DNA of 34,735 nucleotides from Bacteroidales bacterium (GCA_017525245.1 JAFXTE010000001.1:1-34735), one strand, 5' to 3'; positions 18,081 through 26,688 are shown, counted from the first letter of the stretch. The notes: generated by a model from the sequence alone, not told the origin. A program made the numbers and translations.

Positions 18081-21000
18081 ATGTTCAAAAAAATTATCCT
18101 TTTCGTGATGCTCGGTTTTGCCATCTGTGCCTTTGCGCAGACACCAGGCAACAACACCGTTGAAGTTGTCTATAATGGAACGACGGCGACGGTTAATGTG
18201 GCAGAAAACGTGTCACAGTATCTGACAATCACTCAGAGCGGTGCGCATGTCTCAATCGCGCAAAGCGCAAGCCTCGCCGATGAAATCACGTACAAGCTGA
18301 GCGGTACATCAACCGACGGCGAGTTTTACATGTCAGGATCCTATAAGGCTACCGTTGAGCTGAACGGCCTCACCCTGACCAATCTCACGCCTGTGTATAG
18401 CGGTGCGGCCATTCACATCCAAAACAGCAAGCGCATCAACGTGAAGGTTGCCACCGGCACCACCAACACGCTTGTCGATGCGGCCACGGGTTCACAAAAG
18501 GGCTGCCTTTACGTAAAGGGACACGCCGAGTTCAAGCAGAAAGGCACACTTAACGTAGTGGGCAACGTGAAACACGGCATTAAGGCAGGCGAGTATATCA
18601 GTCTGAAAAATGCTACCATCAATGTGACCTCTGCGGTGGGCGACGGCATTTCGTGTAACCAGTATTTCCTGATGGAAAGCGGCACAATCAACATCAGCGG
18701 CACAGGCGACGACGGCATCCAATGTGACCTTGACGGCGACGCCTCAACAGGCGAAACCACCGACCACGAGGATGAAGACTCGGGCAACATTTATCTCAAA
18801 GGCGGCACTGTTAATATCACCTGCACTGCTGATGCCACCAAAGGATTCAAATGCGCCGGCGATATGTTCATCTCGGGCGGCAACATCACGGTGGATGCCA
18901 ATGGCACGCTGGTTCTGGAAGCTGTTAATAACGGCTACGACCCGAGTTATTGCACTGGAATCAAGACGGGTGGTAACCTAACCGTCAGCGATGGCATTCT
19001 GGAAATCACTTGTCCGAACAATAATGCAGGTGGTCACGGCATCTCCACAGATGGCGACTGCATTTTCAATGGCGGAACGGTGACCATCACGGCAACCGGC
19101 ACGTGTGCTTCTTACACGGATAGCACCGGCATCGTTGATGCCTACAAATCAACCTGCGTGAAGAGCGATGGCAACATCATCATCAGCGGCGGCACACTGA
19201 CTGCCACTGCGGGAGGGCGCGCATTCGCGGCTGACGGCGACTATATGCAAACAGGCGGTAACATAACGTCCACCACTTCTGCCAACGGCTTCACCACCAT
19301 TGGCAGCGGCACATCCTGCACCGACGGTTTCGCCCCGGCTTGTCTGAAGGTTGACGGCGACATTGCCATCACTGGAGGCGTTTTTAAAGGCACCAGCACT
19401 GGTAAAGGCGGCCGTGGCATCTCTTGTGACGGCACCCTGACGGTCGGCCTGCCTGACGCAAACGATGACAATGTATATTTATACGTCACCACCAGCGGCT
19501 CACCGGTGAATGGCGTTTCGACCAACAACAGCAGCATAGACATTTGGAAAGGTCTGCCCAAAGGCATCAAAATTGACGGCAGCATCACCATCAACAGTGG
19601 TCATGTTCAAAGCTATTGTTCCCAGACCAGCGGTGACCCCAACGGAGAGGCTTTGGAAAGCAAAGACTCGCTAATCATCAACGGCGGCTATATTGAGACC
19701 AATGCCTACGATGATGCTATCAACGCAAGCAATTATCTTGAAATTAACGGTGGATATGTGTGGGCCTACGCACGCGGCAATGATGCCATTGACTGCAACG
19801 GCACCTCCATGTACGTCAACGGCGGCAATGTTATCGCCATGGGGTCAGAATGCGGCATTGATGACAACAGCGACCGTGGCGGACATCTCTATATCACAGG
19901 CGGCACATTAGTGGCTGTGGGTAGCAACGGAAGCGGCATGGGTCCCGGCATGGGCGGCACAGAAGGTACTCCCACGATGACCAATCAGAAGTATATCTCG
20001 TTGGGCAGCAGCAGTGGCGGTTCCCCATGGGGCGGCGGCAGTTCCAGCTCATCAGTGAGCGCTACAAATGGCTTCACCATCAAAAACAGCCATTCGAGCA
20101 ATATCCTTACCTTCAAAGCTCCAACTGTCAGTGGCAGTGGATTTCACAATGTTTCCACGTCTAACGATGCGACATCCTCGGGCTCTGTGAACAGCGATGT
20201 CAATAGTCCCAAAGCGGGTCCCGGTGGTCCTGGCGGACAAAGCGGTGTAGGCAAGATACTTGTCTCCTCCCCGGGCATCAACTGCGACAGCTACTCCTAT
20301 TTCACCTCCCCGACCATCAGCGGGGGAAGCAACTGGCACGGGCTGTACAGCGGTAGTACGGTCTCAACTTCCGGTTCCGGTACTTCCGCAACGGCAATGC
20401 CCACTTCCACGATTACGTACTCCACCCATATCAATGTATCCACCTGCGAGCCTTATACTTGGCACGGCACCACCTATAACACCTCGGGTGTGCACTCTGT
20501 AACACTCACTTCAATAGTCTGCGGTGTTGATAGTGTGGTGACCTTGCACTTGACGGTGAACAACCCTGATGCCACGGAGTTCAGCGAAACGGCGTGCGAA
20601 AGCTACGACTGGAACGGCGTGACTTACACGGAATCCGGCGACTATGAGCAGACATTCTCCAACGTCAACGGTTGCGACAGTGTGGTGACCCTGCACTTGA
20701 CGGTGAACCACGGCACGCACAATGCCGAGACCGAAACCGCCCACGAGTTCTACGTATGGCATGGGGAGACCTACACCGAATCAGGAACCTACACGTTCGA
20801 GTATGATAACAACGAGGGCTGCGAAAGCATCGACACGCTGCATCTGACTGTGATTCACTGTGGTATCTCCACTTTACCTTTTACGGAGAATTTTGACAGC
20901 TACACAAACTCCACCGCCAACGAAACAGGCACACAACCCGATTGCTGGGATGTAGTCACGGAGGATGTTGCTCTCACTGAAGCCACGAAGCCGCAAGTAT

Positions 21001-22163
21001 ATCGTGGGTTCGCGACCAGCGGCAGCTATTCCTTGCGGATGAAAAACCGCTGCGTGTATGCGATGCCGGAGTTGAGCGACGAGATTCCCGTCAGCGACCT
21101 GACCATGACGTTCAGCCTGCGCCAACCCAAGTCCGTCTATCGTCTGCAAGTCGGAGTAGTGAACGACGCTGGCGAGTTCAAGGTGGTGAGGACAATCAAC
21201 AACGCCAGTACGGGGATTGAGTCCATCACAGTAGATTTCTCCAACTACACAGGTAATGGTCACCGCATCGCGTTCCGCAACACGCTGGCCAAGGGTTCCA
21301 ATTTGGCTTACAGCTACAACTACATTGACGACATCGTCCTTAGTTACAGTAACTCTTGTGAAATCGCAGTTTTGCCCTACTCGGAAAATTTCGACAACTA
21401 CACGAGTGTGACCGTCATGGAGACAGGTGTACAGCCCAGCTGCTGGGAAGTGGTCACCGAAGATGTCGCGCTCACCGATGCCACGAAGCCTCAAGTGCTT
21501 TACAATCCCTCTTTCGCAACGAGCGGAAACTACACGTTGCGCATGAAGAACCGCTGTGTCTATGCCCTGCCGGCATTGAATCAGAACATCCCGGTCAACA
21601 CTTTGACGATGACGTTCAATTTGCGCCAACCCAAGTCCGTATATCGCCTGCAAGTGGGCGTGCTGAACGACGAGGGCGAATTCACGCCAGTAAAGACGTT
21701 CAAGGGCGGCACGAGCATGGAAACCAAAACGGTGGACTTCACCAACTATACAGGCGAGGGTAACCGCATCGCGTTCCGCAACACACTGACACTAGGTACA
21801 GGCATGAGTGTCAGCTACTTGGACTACAGTATCAATTACATTGACGACATCAACATCGATTACACCGTGGTTGACAAGAATATCGCGAATGATGGAAATG
21901 TGAATGCCGATCTGGATATAGCGGTTTATCCGAACCCGACGAGGGACGTTGTCAATGTACAATGTACAATGAACAATGTACAATATTCGGGAATCGAAAT
22001 TGTTGACGTGTATGGAAAGGTTGTCCGCACCGTAGGGACGCGATTTATCGCGTCCGCCCAATCCCCGACCCAAATCAACGTCTCGGGTCTCGCCGCCGGC
22101 ATGTATTTCGTGCGCGTGACCACAGACAAGGGGGTTGTGACGAAACCGTTCGTGAAGAGATAG
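18081..22163 (+). CDS. Large T9SS-exported beta-helix carbohydrate-binding-type protein
   Basis: 1360 residues. Signal peptide 1-20 (ends CAFAQ). Residues ~40-640 are short Gly/Asn/Asp-rich turns (SGGNITVDANG, NGGTVTITATG, KSDGNIIISGG), matching the right-handed beta-helix carbohydrate-binding domain of the Cthe_2159/DUF4353 type. Residues ~640-770 are Gly/Ser/Pro-rich. From ~786 come three ~45-residue repeats (CESYDWNGVTYTESG... DSVVTLHLTV), then two ~165-residue domains (~925-1092 and ~1092-1270) homologous to the partial protein at 2-730. A T9SS tail ends the protein (VYPNPTRD, GLAAGMYFVRV, PFVKR). The likely role is a surface adhesin or polysaccharide binder. Two short repeat elements (21954 and 22032) are translated within the tail. 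Confidence 0.93.
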   Translation: MFKKIILFVMLGFAICAFAQTPGNNTVEVVYNGTTATVNVAENVSQYLTITQSGAHVSIAQSASLADEITYKLSGTSTDGEFYMSGSYKATVELNGLTLTNLTPVYSGAAIHIQNSKRINVKVATGTTNTLVDAATGSQKGCLYVKGHAEFKQKGTLNVVGNVKHGIKAGEYISLKNATINVTSAVGDGISCNQYFLMESGTINISGTGDDGIQCDLDGDASTGETTDHEDEDSGNIYLKGGTVNITCTADATKGFKCAGDMFISGGNITVDANGTLVLEAVNNGYDPSYCTGIKTGGNLTVSDGILEITCPNNNAGGHGISTDGDCIFNGGTVTITATGTCASYTDSTGIVDAYKSTCVKSDGNIIISGGTLTATAGGRAFAADGDYMQTGGNITSTTSANGFTTIGSGTSCTDGFAPACLKVDGDIAITGGVFKGTSTGKGGRGISCDGTLTVGLPDANDDNVYLYVTTSGSPVNGVSTNNSSIDIWKGLPKGIKIDGSITINSGHVQSYCSQTSGDPNGEALESKDSLIINGGYIETNAYDDAINASNYLEINGGYVWAYARGNDAIDCNGTSMYVNGGNVIAMGSECGIDDNSDRGGHLYITGGTLVAVGSNGSGMGPGMGGTEGTPTMTNQKYISLGSSSGGSPWGGGSSSSSVSATNGFTIKNSHSSNILTFKAPTVSGSGFHNVSTSNDATSSGSVNSDVNSPKAGPGGPGGQSGVGKILVSSPGINCDSYSYFTSPTISGGSNWHGLYSGSTVSTSGSGTSATAMPTSTITYSTHINVSTCEPYTWHGTTYNTSGVHSVTLTSIVCGVDSVVTLHLTVNNPDATEFSETACESYDWNGVTYTESGDYEQTFSNVNGCDSVVTLHLTVNHGTHNAETETAHEFYVWHGETYTESGTYTFEYDNNEGCESIDTLHLTVIHCGISTLPFTENFDSYTNSTANETGTQPDCWDVVTEDVALTEATKPQVYRGFATSGSYSLRMKNRCVYAMPELSDEIPVSDLTMTFSLRQPKSVYRLQVGVVNDAGEFKVVRTINNASTGIESITVDFSNYTGNGHRIAFRNTLAKGSNLAYSYNYIDDIVLSYSNSCEIAVLPYSENFDNYTSVTVMETGVQPSCWEVVTEDVALTDATKPQVLYNPSFATSGNYTLRMKNRCVYALPALNQNIPVNTLTMTFNLRQPKSVYRLQVGVLNDEGEFTPVKTFKGGTSMETKTVDFTNYTGEGNRIAFRNTLTLGTGMSVSYLDYSINYIDDINIDYTVVDKNIANDGNVNADLDIAVYPNPTRDVVNVQCTMNNVQYSGIEIVDVYGKVVRTVGTRFIASAQSPTQINVSGLAAGMYFVRVTTDKGVVTKPFVKR
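21954..21981. repeat. In-frame heptanucleotide array inside a coding region
   Basis: Units AATGTAC, AATGTAC, AATGAAC, AATGTAC, identical to 15242-15269. It is translated as part of NVQCTMNNVQY in the sorting tail of the 18081-22163 protein. Confidence 0.9.
22032..22059. repeat. In-frame palindromic element (GTAGGGACG family)
   Basis: Begins GTAGGGACGCGA; the perfect core is GGACGCGA-TTTA-TCGCGTCC. It is translated as VGTRFIASAQ in the same sorting tail, 50 bases after the heptad array. Confidence 0.8.
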
Positions 22164-22196
22164 TCTCCACGGATCACACGAATCTCACGCATAATG

Positions 22197-22231
22197 AACG
22201 GGTATCGGTTTTACAACCGGTATCCGTTTTA
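22197..22231 (+). terminator. Rho-independent terminator
   Basis: 14-bp stem AACGGGTATCGGTT / AACCGGTATCCGTT (two G-T pairs) with loop TTAC, followed by T-rich sequence, 34 bases after the large T9SS gene. Confidence 0.8.
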
Positions 22232-22257
22232 TCGTCCTTTCATCGCTTCAAATTCAA

Positions 22258-22306
22258 GGTCTCACGTCTCACGTCTTAAATCGCAAATCGCAAATCGCAA
22301 ATCGTA
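22258..22306. repeat. Heptanucleotide array with a switch of unit
   Basis: Seven units: GGTCTCA, CGTCTCA, CGTCTTA, AATCGCA three times, AATCGTA. The unit changes midway while the 7-base phase is kept. Confidence 0.85.
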
Positions 22307-22323
22307 CGTATTCGTAATTTATG

Positions 22324-22331
22324 TACCTTTG
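22324..22331 (+). promoter_or_regulatory. -7 box of the ruvX-def operon
   Basis: TACCTTTG followed by C, 14 bases before the first ruvX ATG. The upstream region is the heptad array and has no clear TTTG -33. Confidence 0.6.
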
Positions 22332-22345
22332 CGCCCCGAAAAAAC

Positions 22346-22801
22346 ATGCCAGTTATGGGTAGGATTATGGCCATCGATTACGGACAGAAGCGTGTGGGGT
22401 TCGCCGTCACGGACGAGCTGCAAATCTGTGCGCACGCCTTGGAGACCGTTCCCGTGGCGCAAGCCTTTGATTTCCTGAAAGATTACCTCAAGAAAGAGAA
22501 GGTCGATGTCGTTGTCATCGGCGAGGCCAAACAGTTAGACAACACCCCTTCGGAGTCGTGCCGCTACATCGAGCCGTTCGTCAACCGCCTGCGCAAGGAG
22601 CTGCCGAACATCTCCCCGGGAACCGAGCTCGCCCGCATGGACGAGCGTTTCACCTCCCGCATCGCCTTCCAGACGATGATCGACATCGGGATGAAAAAGA
22701 AAGACCGGCAAAACAAAGCCAATGTCGATAAGATGAGCGCGGCCATCATCCTGCAATCCTATCTGGAACAACAAGATTTGATTAATTTAAGAGACAAATA
22801 A
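22346..22801 (+). CDS. ruvX: Putative pre-16S rRNA nuclease / Holliday junction resolvase, YqgF family
   Basis: 151 residues, normal for the YqgF/RuvX family, an RNase H-fold nuclease involved in 16S rRNA 5'-end maturation. Family signatures are MAIDYGQKRVGFAVTD (first catalytic Asp at residue 11), VVVIGEAKQLD (Glu) and ARMDERFTSRIA, with a late Asp near DKMSAAIIL. The second ATG at 22355 (MGRIMAIDYG) is an equally plausible start given how close the first lies to the promoter. def starts 2 bases after its stop, so the two are surely co-transcribed. Confidence 0.93.
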   Translation: MPVMGRIMAIDYGQKRVGFAVTDELQICAHALETVPVAQAFDFLKDYLKKEKVDVVVIGEAKQLDNTPSESCRYIEPFVNRLRKELPNISPGTELARMDERFTSRIAFQTMIDIGMKKKDRQNKANVDKMSAAIILQSYLEQQDLINLRDK

Positions 22802-22803
22802 CA

Positions 22804-23355
22804 ATGATATTACCCATTTATTTATACGGCCAGCCCGTGCTTCGGAAAACGGCCGTGGAAGTTGACCTTAACGACGCCACTCTGAAAACCTTCGTGGCGG
22901 ATTTGTATGAGACAATGTACAACGCTGACGGTGTGGGACTTGCCGCGCCTCAAGTGGGCAAATCCGTCCGCGTGTTCGTGGTTGACTCAACCCCCTATAA
23001 GGAAATTTACCCCGACCACGAGCCGTTTAAGGGCGCGTTCATCAATCCCACCATCACCGACCGTTTCGGCAAGGATGTCCCCTTCGCGGAGGGCTGCCTC
23101 AGCCTGCCCAAAATCAACGAGGAGGTCATCCGCAAATCCGACATCCACATCACCTACTATGACGAGAACGGCGAATTCCACGACTGCGACATCAACGGCG
23201 TATTAGCCCGCATCATCCAGCACGAATACGACCACCTCGAAGGCAAGGTCTTCACCGACAACCTCTCCCAAATCAAGAAGATGGTGCTCAAACGCCCGCT
23301 CAACGACATCGCCTGCGGGAAGGTGCATCCTGCGTATAAGACGATGAGACGATAA
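22804..23355 (+). CDS. def: Peptide deformylase
   Basis: 183 residues. It removes the formyl group from the N-terminal methionine of new proteins, in the cytoplasm and using a bound metal. All three family motifs are present: GVGLAAPQVG (43-52), EGCLS (96-100) with the metal-binding Cys, and HEYDH (140-144) with the two metal-binding His and the catalytic Glu. It is the second gene of the operon with ruvX. The last codons and the TAA lie within an 8-base tandem array that also contains the next gene's start codon. Confidence 0.97.
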   Translation: MILPIYLYGQPVLRKTAVEVDLNDATLKTFVADLYETMYNADGVGLAAPQVGKSVRVFVVDSTPYKEIYPDHEPFKGAFINPTITDRFGKDVPFAEGCLSLPKINEEVIRKSDIHITYYDENGEFHDCDINGVLARIIQHEYDHLEGKVFTDNLSQIKKMVLKRPLNDIACGKVHPAYKTMRR

Positions 23356-23388
23356 GAGGATGAGACGATAAGACGATAAGATGAAGAG
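23341..23388. repeat. Octanucleotide array spanning a stop and a start codon
   Basis: Six 8-base units: ACGATGAG, ACGATAAG, AGGATGAG, ACGATAAG, ACGATAAG, ATGAAGAG. The def stop codon (23353-23355) and the next gene's ATG (23381-23383) are both inside it. Confidence 0.85.
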
Positions 23389-23947
23389 ATTTATCACGAT
23401 ATTATTCGCAGGATTGTTGTTGGCGGCGTGTGGTGGCAAGGATCGTGCAAAGAAAACGGAAATCAAAGCGGAAACCGACTCCTTGATGGCCGCTTACCAC
23501 TATTCCGACTCGTTGTACGCGATAGTCGGGCGCATTGACACGGCGGCCTTCAGCGACTTTATCAAGCGGGCGATGGCCTTTGCGGAGGCACATCCCCAAG
23601 ATGAGCTGGCACCGGGAATGCTCTACCGTGCCGGTGTGGGAAGCATGATTCTGGCAAAGTCAGCGGAAACGGCCGAATACCGCGCCACCAACGCGAAACG
23701 CGCCCTCGCCATCTTCAACCAATTCCAAGAGCAGTTCCCCGAACACGAACAGGCCAAGCTCTGTTACTGGCAGCGGGCCATCGTCTATGACGACATCCTC
23801 GGCGACTGGCGCAGCGCGGAAATCGAATACCGCGACTTCATCAACCGCTTCCCCAACGACTCCCTCACGCCCGTCTTCCAGCAGTACCTTTCTCTGCTTG
23901 GAAAATCAGAATCCGAAATCGAAGAGACGTTAGACGTAGGACGTTAG
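23381..23947 (+). CDS. TPR-like lipoprotein
   Basis: 188 residues. MKRFITILFAGLLLAACGG is a clear lipoprotein signal (LAAC, lipidated Cys at 17). The mature part is helical with two or three tetratricopeptide-like pairs: FIKRAMAFAEAHPQDELAP, AKRALAIFNQFQEQFPEHEQA and DWRSAEIEYRDFINRFPNDS. TPR lipoproteins of this kind often serve as scaffolds at the outer membrane (compare BamD), but this one is shorter and no partner can be named. It begins 25 bases after def and is probably in the ruvX-def transcript. Its final residues (ETLDVGR) are encoded by the start of a heptad array, so the C-terminus may have been altered by the array. Confidence 0.85.
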   Translation: MKRFITILFAGLLLAACGGKDRAKKTEIKAETDSLMAAYHYSDSLYAIVGRIDTAAFSDFIKRAMAFAEAHPQDELAPGMLYRAGVGSMILAKSAETAEYRATNAKRALAIFNQFQEQFPEHEQAKLCYWQRAIVYDDILGDWRSAEIEYRDFINRFPNDSLTPVFQQYLSLLGKSESEIEETLDVGR

Positions 23948-23987
23948 ACCTGAGACTTGGGACTTAAGACTTGAGACTTAAGGCTTG
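23925..23987. repeat. Longest heptanucleotide array, overlapping a stop codon
   Basis: Nine units drifting from AGACGTT through AGACCTG to AGACTTG, GGACTTA and AGGCTTG. It begins seven codons before the TAG (23945-23947) of the lipoprotein gene. Confidence 0.85.
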
Positions 23988-24079
23988 AGATATCGGTGGT
24001 TGGATGTATATCAGATTTTAGATGGCAAATTTCCAAAGTAATCTTTATGTATTTTTCAATCATTTTCGATAATCTCAAA

Positions 24080-24114
24080 AGTCTTACGTCTTACATCTCA
24101 CGTCTCACATTGTT
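24080..24114. repeat. Mixed heptanucleotide array
   Basis: Units AGTCTTA, CGTCTTA, CATCTCA, CGTCTCA, CATTGTT join the AGTCTTA and CATTGTT unit types seen separately elsewhere. The 263-base gap 23948-24210 otherwise shows only AT-rich sequence and the prs promoter. Confidence 0.75.
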
Positions 24115-24134
24115 CATAACTAATAATATCTTTT

Positions 24135-24166
24135 TTTGGAGAATCCACGATAAGTGATTATTTTTG
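24135..24166 (+). promoter_or_regulatory. prs promoter
   Basis: TTTG (24135-24138), 20-base spacer, TATTTTTG (24159-24166), 44 bases before the ATG. Confidence 0.75.
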
Positions 24167-24210
24167 TATATCAAAAATCAAAAACGTAAAATATCAAATA
24201 TCAATCATTT

Positions 24211-25143
24211 ATGGATCACGATTACGTATTGGTTGCCGGTCGGGCGAATCCTGAGTTGGCAAAAAAGATTGCAGATTGCCTGCACAAACCGTTGTTGTCA
24301 GTAGATATTCTACAGTTCAAGGATGGAGAAATCCAAGTCTATTACAACGAGAGTATTCGCGGGCGCGATGTGTTCATCATCCAGCCGACCTTCTCACCGG
24401 CGGACAACATCATCGAGCTGCTGATCGCCATTGATGCCGCCAAGCGCGCCTCCGCACGCAGCATCATCGCAGTGGTTCCCTATTTCGGTTATGCACGCCA
24501 AGACCGCAAGGATAAGCCCCGCACCTCCATCGGTGCCAAGCTGATGTGCAATTTGCTCACCACCGCTGGCGTAAGCCGCATCATCACCATGGACTTGCAC
24601 GCTGACCAAATCCAAGGCTTTTTCGAAGTGCCTGTTGATCATTTGTTCGCCTCCAACGTCTTCATCCCGTTGGTGAAGAACTCCGGTTGGGAAAACATCA
24701 GCATCGCCTCCCCCGACACGGGTGGTACCAAGCGCGCCTCCACGTACGCCAAGGCGCTCAATTGCGAACTGGCCATCGGTTACAAACAGCGTGAGAAACA
24801 AAACGAAGTGGCATCATTGCAGATTATCGGCGATGTGAAAGACAAGAACGTAATATTAGTGGACGACATCATTGACACGGCCGGCACGCTCTGCAAAGCC
24901 GCCGCCCGCATCAAGGAGATGGGAGCCCTGAGTGTCCGTGCCATGTGCGCCCACGGCCTTTTCTCCGGCGATGCCTTGGAGAAAATCGAGAACTCCGTTC
25001 TCGACGAGGTGCTCGTCACCGACACCATCCCGTTGAAACGTCCCTGCTCCAAAGTGAAGGTCATTTCCGTGGCCAAGCTGCTGTCCGAAATCATCCTGAG
25101 CGTCGAAGACAACACATCCATCTCGTCGCATTATTACGTATAA
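24211..25143 (+). CDS. prs: Ribose-phosphate pyrophosphokinase
   Basis: 310 residues, the usual length of class I enzymes. It makes PRPP from ribose 5-phosphate and ATP for nucleotide, NAD, His and Trp synthesis in the cytoplasm. Visible motifs: FKDGEIQVYYNESIRG (substrate region, 37-52), VVPYFGYARQDRKDKPR (flexible loop, 88-104), the metal-binding MDLHADQIQGFF (127-138) and the PRPP loop VILVDDIIDTAGT (214-226). Its own promoter and a strong terminator make it monocistronic. Confidence 0.97.
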   Translation: MDHDYVLVAGRANPELAKKIADCLHKPLLSVDILQFKDGEIQVYYNESIRGRDVFIIQPTFSPADNIIELLIAIDAAKRASARSIIAVVPYFGYARQDRKDKPRTSIGAKLMCNLLTTAGVSRIITMDLHADQIQGFFEVPVDHLFASNVFIPLVKNSGWENISIASPDTGGTKRASTYAKALNCELAIGYKQREKQNEVASLQIIGDVKDKNVILVDDIIDTAGTLCKAAARIKEMGALSVRAMCAHGLFSGDALEKIENSVLDEVLVTDTIPLKRPCSKVKVISVAKLLSEIILSVEDNTSISSHYYV

Positions 25144-25149
25144 CCTACA

Positions 25150-25181
25150 AAAAAATCCCCTCCGAATGGAGGGGATTTTTT
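25150..25181. terminator. Symmetrical terminator between prs and the tRNA genes
   Basis: 14-bp perfect stem AAAAAATCCCCTCC / GGAGGGGATTTTTT with loop GAAT. The A-rich 5' side and T-rich 3' side let it work in both directions, ending prs (+) and the tRNA transcript (-). Confidence 0.9.
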
Positions 25182-25182
25182 G

Positions 25183-25256
25183 TGATTCCGCTGCGACTCG
25201 AACGCAGAACCTGCTGCTTAGAAGGCAGCTGCTCTATCCAGTTGAGCTACGGAACC
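25183..25256 (-). tRNA. tRNA-Arg (anticodon TCT)
   Basis: 74 bases folding as a full cloverleaf: acceptor GGTTCCG/CGGAATC, D stem GCTC/GAGC, anticodon stem GCTGC/GCAGC with loop CTTCTAA, T stem CTGCG/CGCAG, discriminator A. CCA is not encoded. It reads AGA codons. Confidence 0.97.
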
Positions 25257-25272
25257 ATTGGCTTGCGCCAAG

Positions 25273-25347
25273 TCGGGATAGCCTGATTCGAACAGGCGAC
25301 CTCCTGCTCCCAAAGCAGGCGCGATAACCGGACTACGCTATATCCCG
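25273..25347 (-). tRNA. tRNA-Pro (anticodon TGG)
   Basis: 75 bases: acceptor CGGGATA/TATCCCG, anticodon stem CCTGC/GCAGG with loop TTTGGGA, T stem GCCTG/CAGGC, discriminator A. CCA is not encoded. It lies 16 bases upstream of tRNA-Arg and is surely co-transcribed with it. Confidence 0.97.
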
Positions 25348-25359
25348 TTTTTCCGGCTG

Positions 25360-25367
25360 CAAAGATA
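25360..25367 (-). promoter_or_regulatory. -7 box of the tRNA operon
   Basis: TATCTTTG then C on the minus strand, 12 bases before the tRNA-Pro 5' end. The rest of the gap up to recF (25368-25514) is AT-rich without further structure. Confidence 0.6.
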
Positions 25368-25514
25368 CACTTTTTTCTGATTTTTCTTTTCTCTCTATTT
25401 AGATTTTTTATTGTTGAAAATCAAAAACTTACAAGTTTTGTCAAAAATCAACTCTTAACTTTTCGTCTATATCAACCTAAAATAATACGCGCGGATTCGT
25501 GTGATACGCGGAAA

Positions 25515-26606
25515 TCAACCCCGTCTTATTTCAAAAATCTCGTGCGCGATGCCGTGCTCACCCAAAATAGCCCTCACCCGCGTCTCGTCGGTGTCAGAGA
25601 TGAAAACCTGCCCGAAATGCTCTTGACCCACCATGTTCAGCAGCTCGGTGATGCGGTTCCTGTCCAACTTGTCGAAAATGTCATCCAATAGCAGGATCGG
25701 TTTGCGCTTGTTGTAGGCGAAGGCGTAGTCGAACTGCGAAAGCCGCAACGCCAACGAAAATGACTTCTGCTGCCCCTGCGACCCGAAATGCTTCACAGGA
25801 TGCCCGTCTATAGTGAAGTCGTAGTCATCCTTATGAACCCCGAAGGTCGTAAAGCCGCATTTGGTGTCCGCCACGAGATTCTTCTCTAACCCCTCGCGGA
25901 ACGTCATTTCTGATAACCCCGACTCATATCGGACTTCCACCGTCTCGTTTCCCCGTGACAGCTGCCGGTAATGCTCCAAAAACATCGGGCGGATGTCCTC
26001 TATGAACTGTTTCCGCCGCTGGTAGAGCAGATTACCGTCTTCAACAATCTGTAAATCAATTACCTGAAGAAGCGAATAATCCGCATGACCTGTTTCCTGC
26101 TGCTGACGAAGCACAGCGTTGCGCTGTTGCAGCAATTTTTTGTAATGGATCAGATGCTGGAGGTAAATTTTGTCGAACTGCGAGATGATTTTGTCGAAGA
26201 AGCGGCGGCGCACCTCATTACCATCATTGATGATGTCGCTGTCGTATGGAGAAACCATCACCACCGGAAACAGTCCCACATGGTCACTCAGCCGGTCATA
26301 TTCTTTCTTGTTGGCTTTCAGCGATTTCGTCCCATTTTTATAGACGCAGCTCACCTGCGTGGTGTTCCCGGACTCCTCATCCGCAAAATCCCCATGCAAC
26401 GCGAAAAAGTCCGTCCCCAACCGCACCGAACTCACGTCCTTCGCCGAAAAGCAGCTCTTCCCGAACGACAGGTAATGGATGGCATCCAGCAGGTTGGTCT
26501 TGCCGCTGCCGTTCGCCCCCACGATGCCGTTCACGTTATCGTTGAAGGTGAATGAGGCTTCGGTGTAATTCTTGAAGTTGGTGAGTTGAAGTGTCTTTAA
26601 GTACAT
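25515..26606 (-). CDS. recF: DNA replication and repair protein RecF
   Basis: 363 residues, standard length. An SMC-like ATPase that helps load RecA at single-strand gaps. Walker A GANGSGKTN lies near residues 33-41, the ABC-type signature FGSQGQQKS near 268-276, and Walker B ILLLDDIFDKLD near 297-308, with the coiled-coil-poor middle typical of RecF (LFPVVMVSPYDSDII, RRRFFDKIISQ). It is not next to dnaA, dnaN or gyrB in this window. The start codon directly abuts a heptad array, so no ordinary ribosome-binding site precedes it. Confidence 0.97.
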   Translation of the reverse strand: MYLKTLQLTNFKNYTEASFTFNDNVNGIVGANGSGKTNLLDAIHYLSFGKSCFSAKDVSSVRLGTDFFALHGDFADEESGNTTQVSCVYKNGTKSLKANKKEYDRLSDHVGLFPVVMVSPYDSDIINDGNEVRRRFFDKIISQFDKIYLQHLIHYKKLLQQRNAVLRQQQETGHADYSLLQVIDLQIVEDGNLLYQRRKQFIEDIRPMFLEHYRQLSRGNETVEVRYESGLSEMTFREGLEKNLVADTKCGFTTFGVHKDDYDFTIDGHPVKHFGSQGQQKSFSLALRLSQFDYAFAYNKRKPILLLDDIFDKLDRNRITELLNMVGQEHFGQVFISDTDETRVRAILGEHGIAHEIFEIRRG

Positions 26607-26648
26607 TTTGCGATTTGCGATTTACGGTTTACGGTTTATGATTTGCGA
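26607..26648. repeat. Heptanucleotide array abutting the recF start codon
   Basis: Six + strand units: TTTGCGA, TTTGCGA, TTTACGG, TTTACGG, TTTATGA, TTTGCGA. It is immediately upstream of recF on the minus strand, occupying its leader. Confidence 0.85.
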
Positions 26649-26660
26649 TCATGGAAAAAC

Positions 26661-26688
26661 GTAGAGACGCGCCATGGCACGTCTCTAC
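26661..26688. repeat. 28-bp palindrome, GTAGAGACG family
   Basis: GTAGAGACG ... CGTCTCTAC around GCCATGGC, with a single mismatched pair. Same ends as the element at 31401. Confidence 0.85.

Noticed and set aside
23925-24114. Possible CRISPR-like repeat array
   Set aside because: Units are only 7 bases and contiguous, with no spacers and no cas genes.
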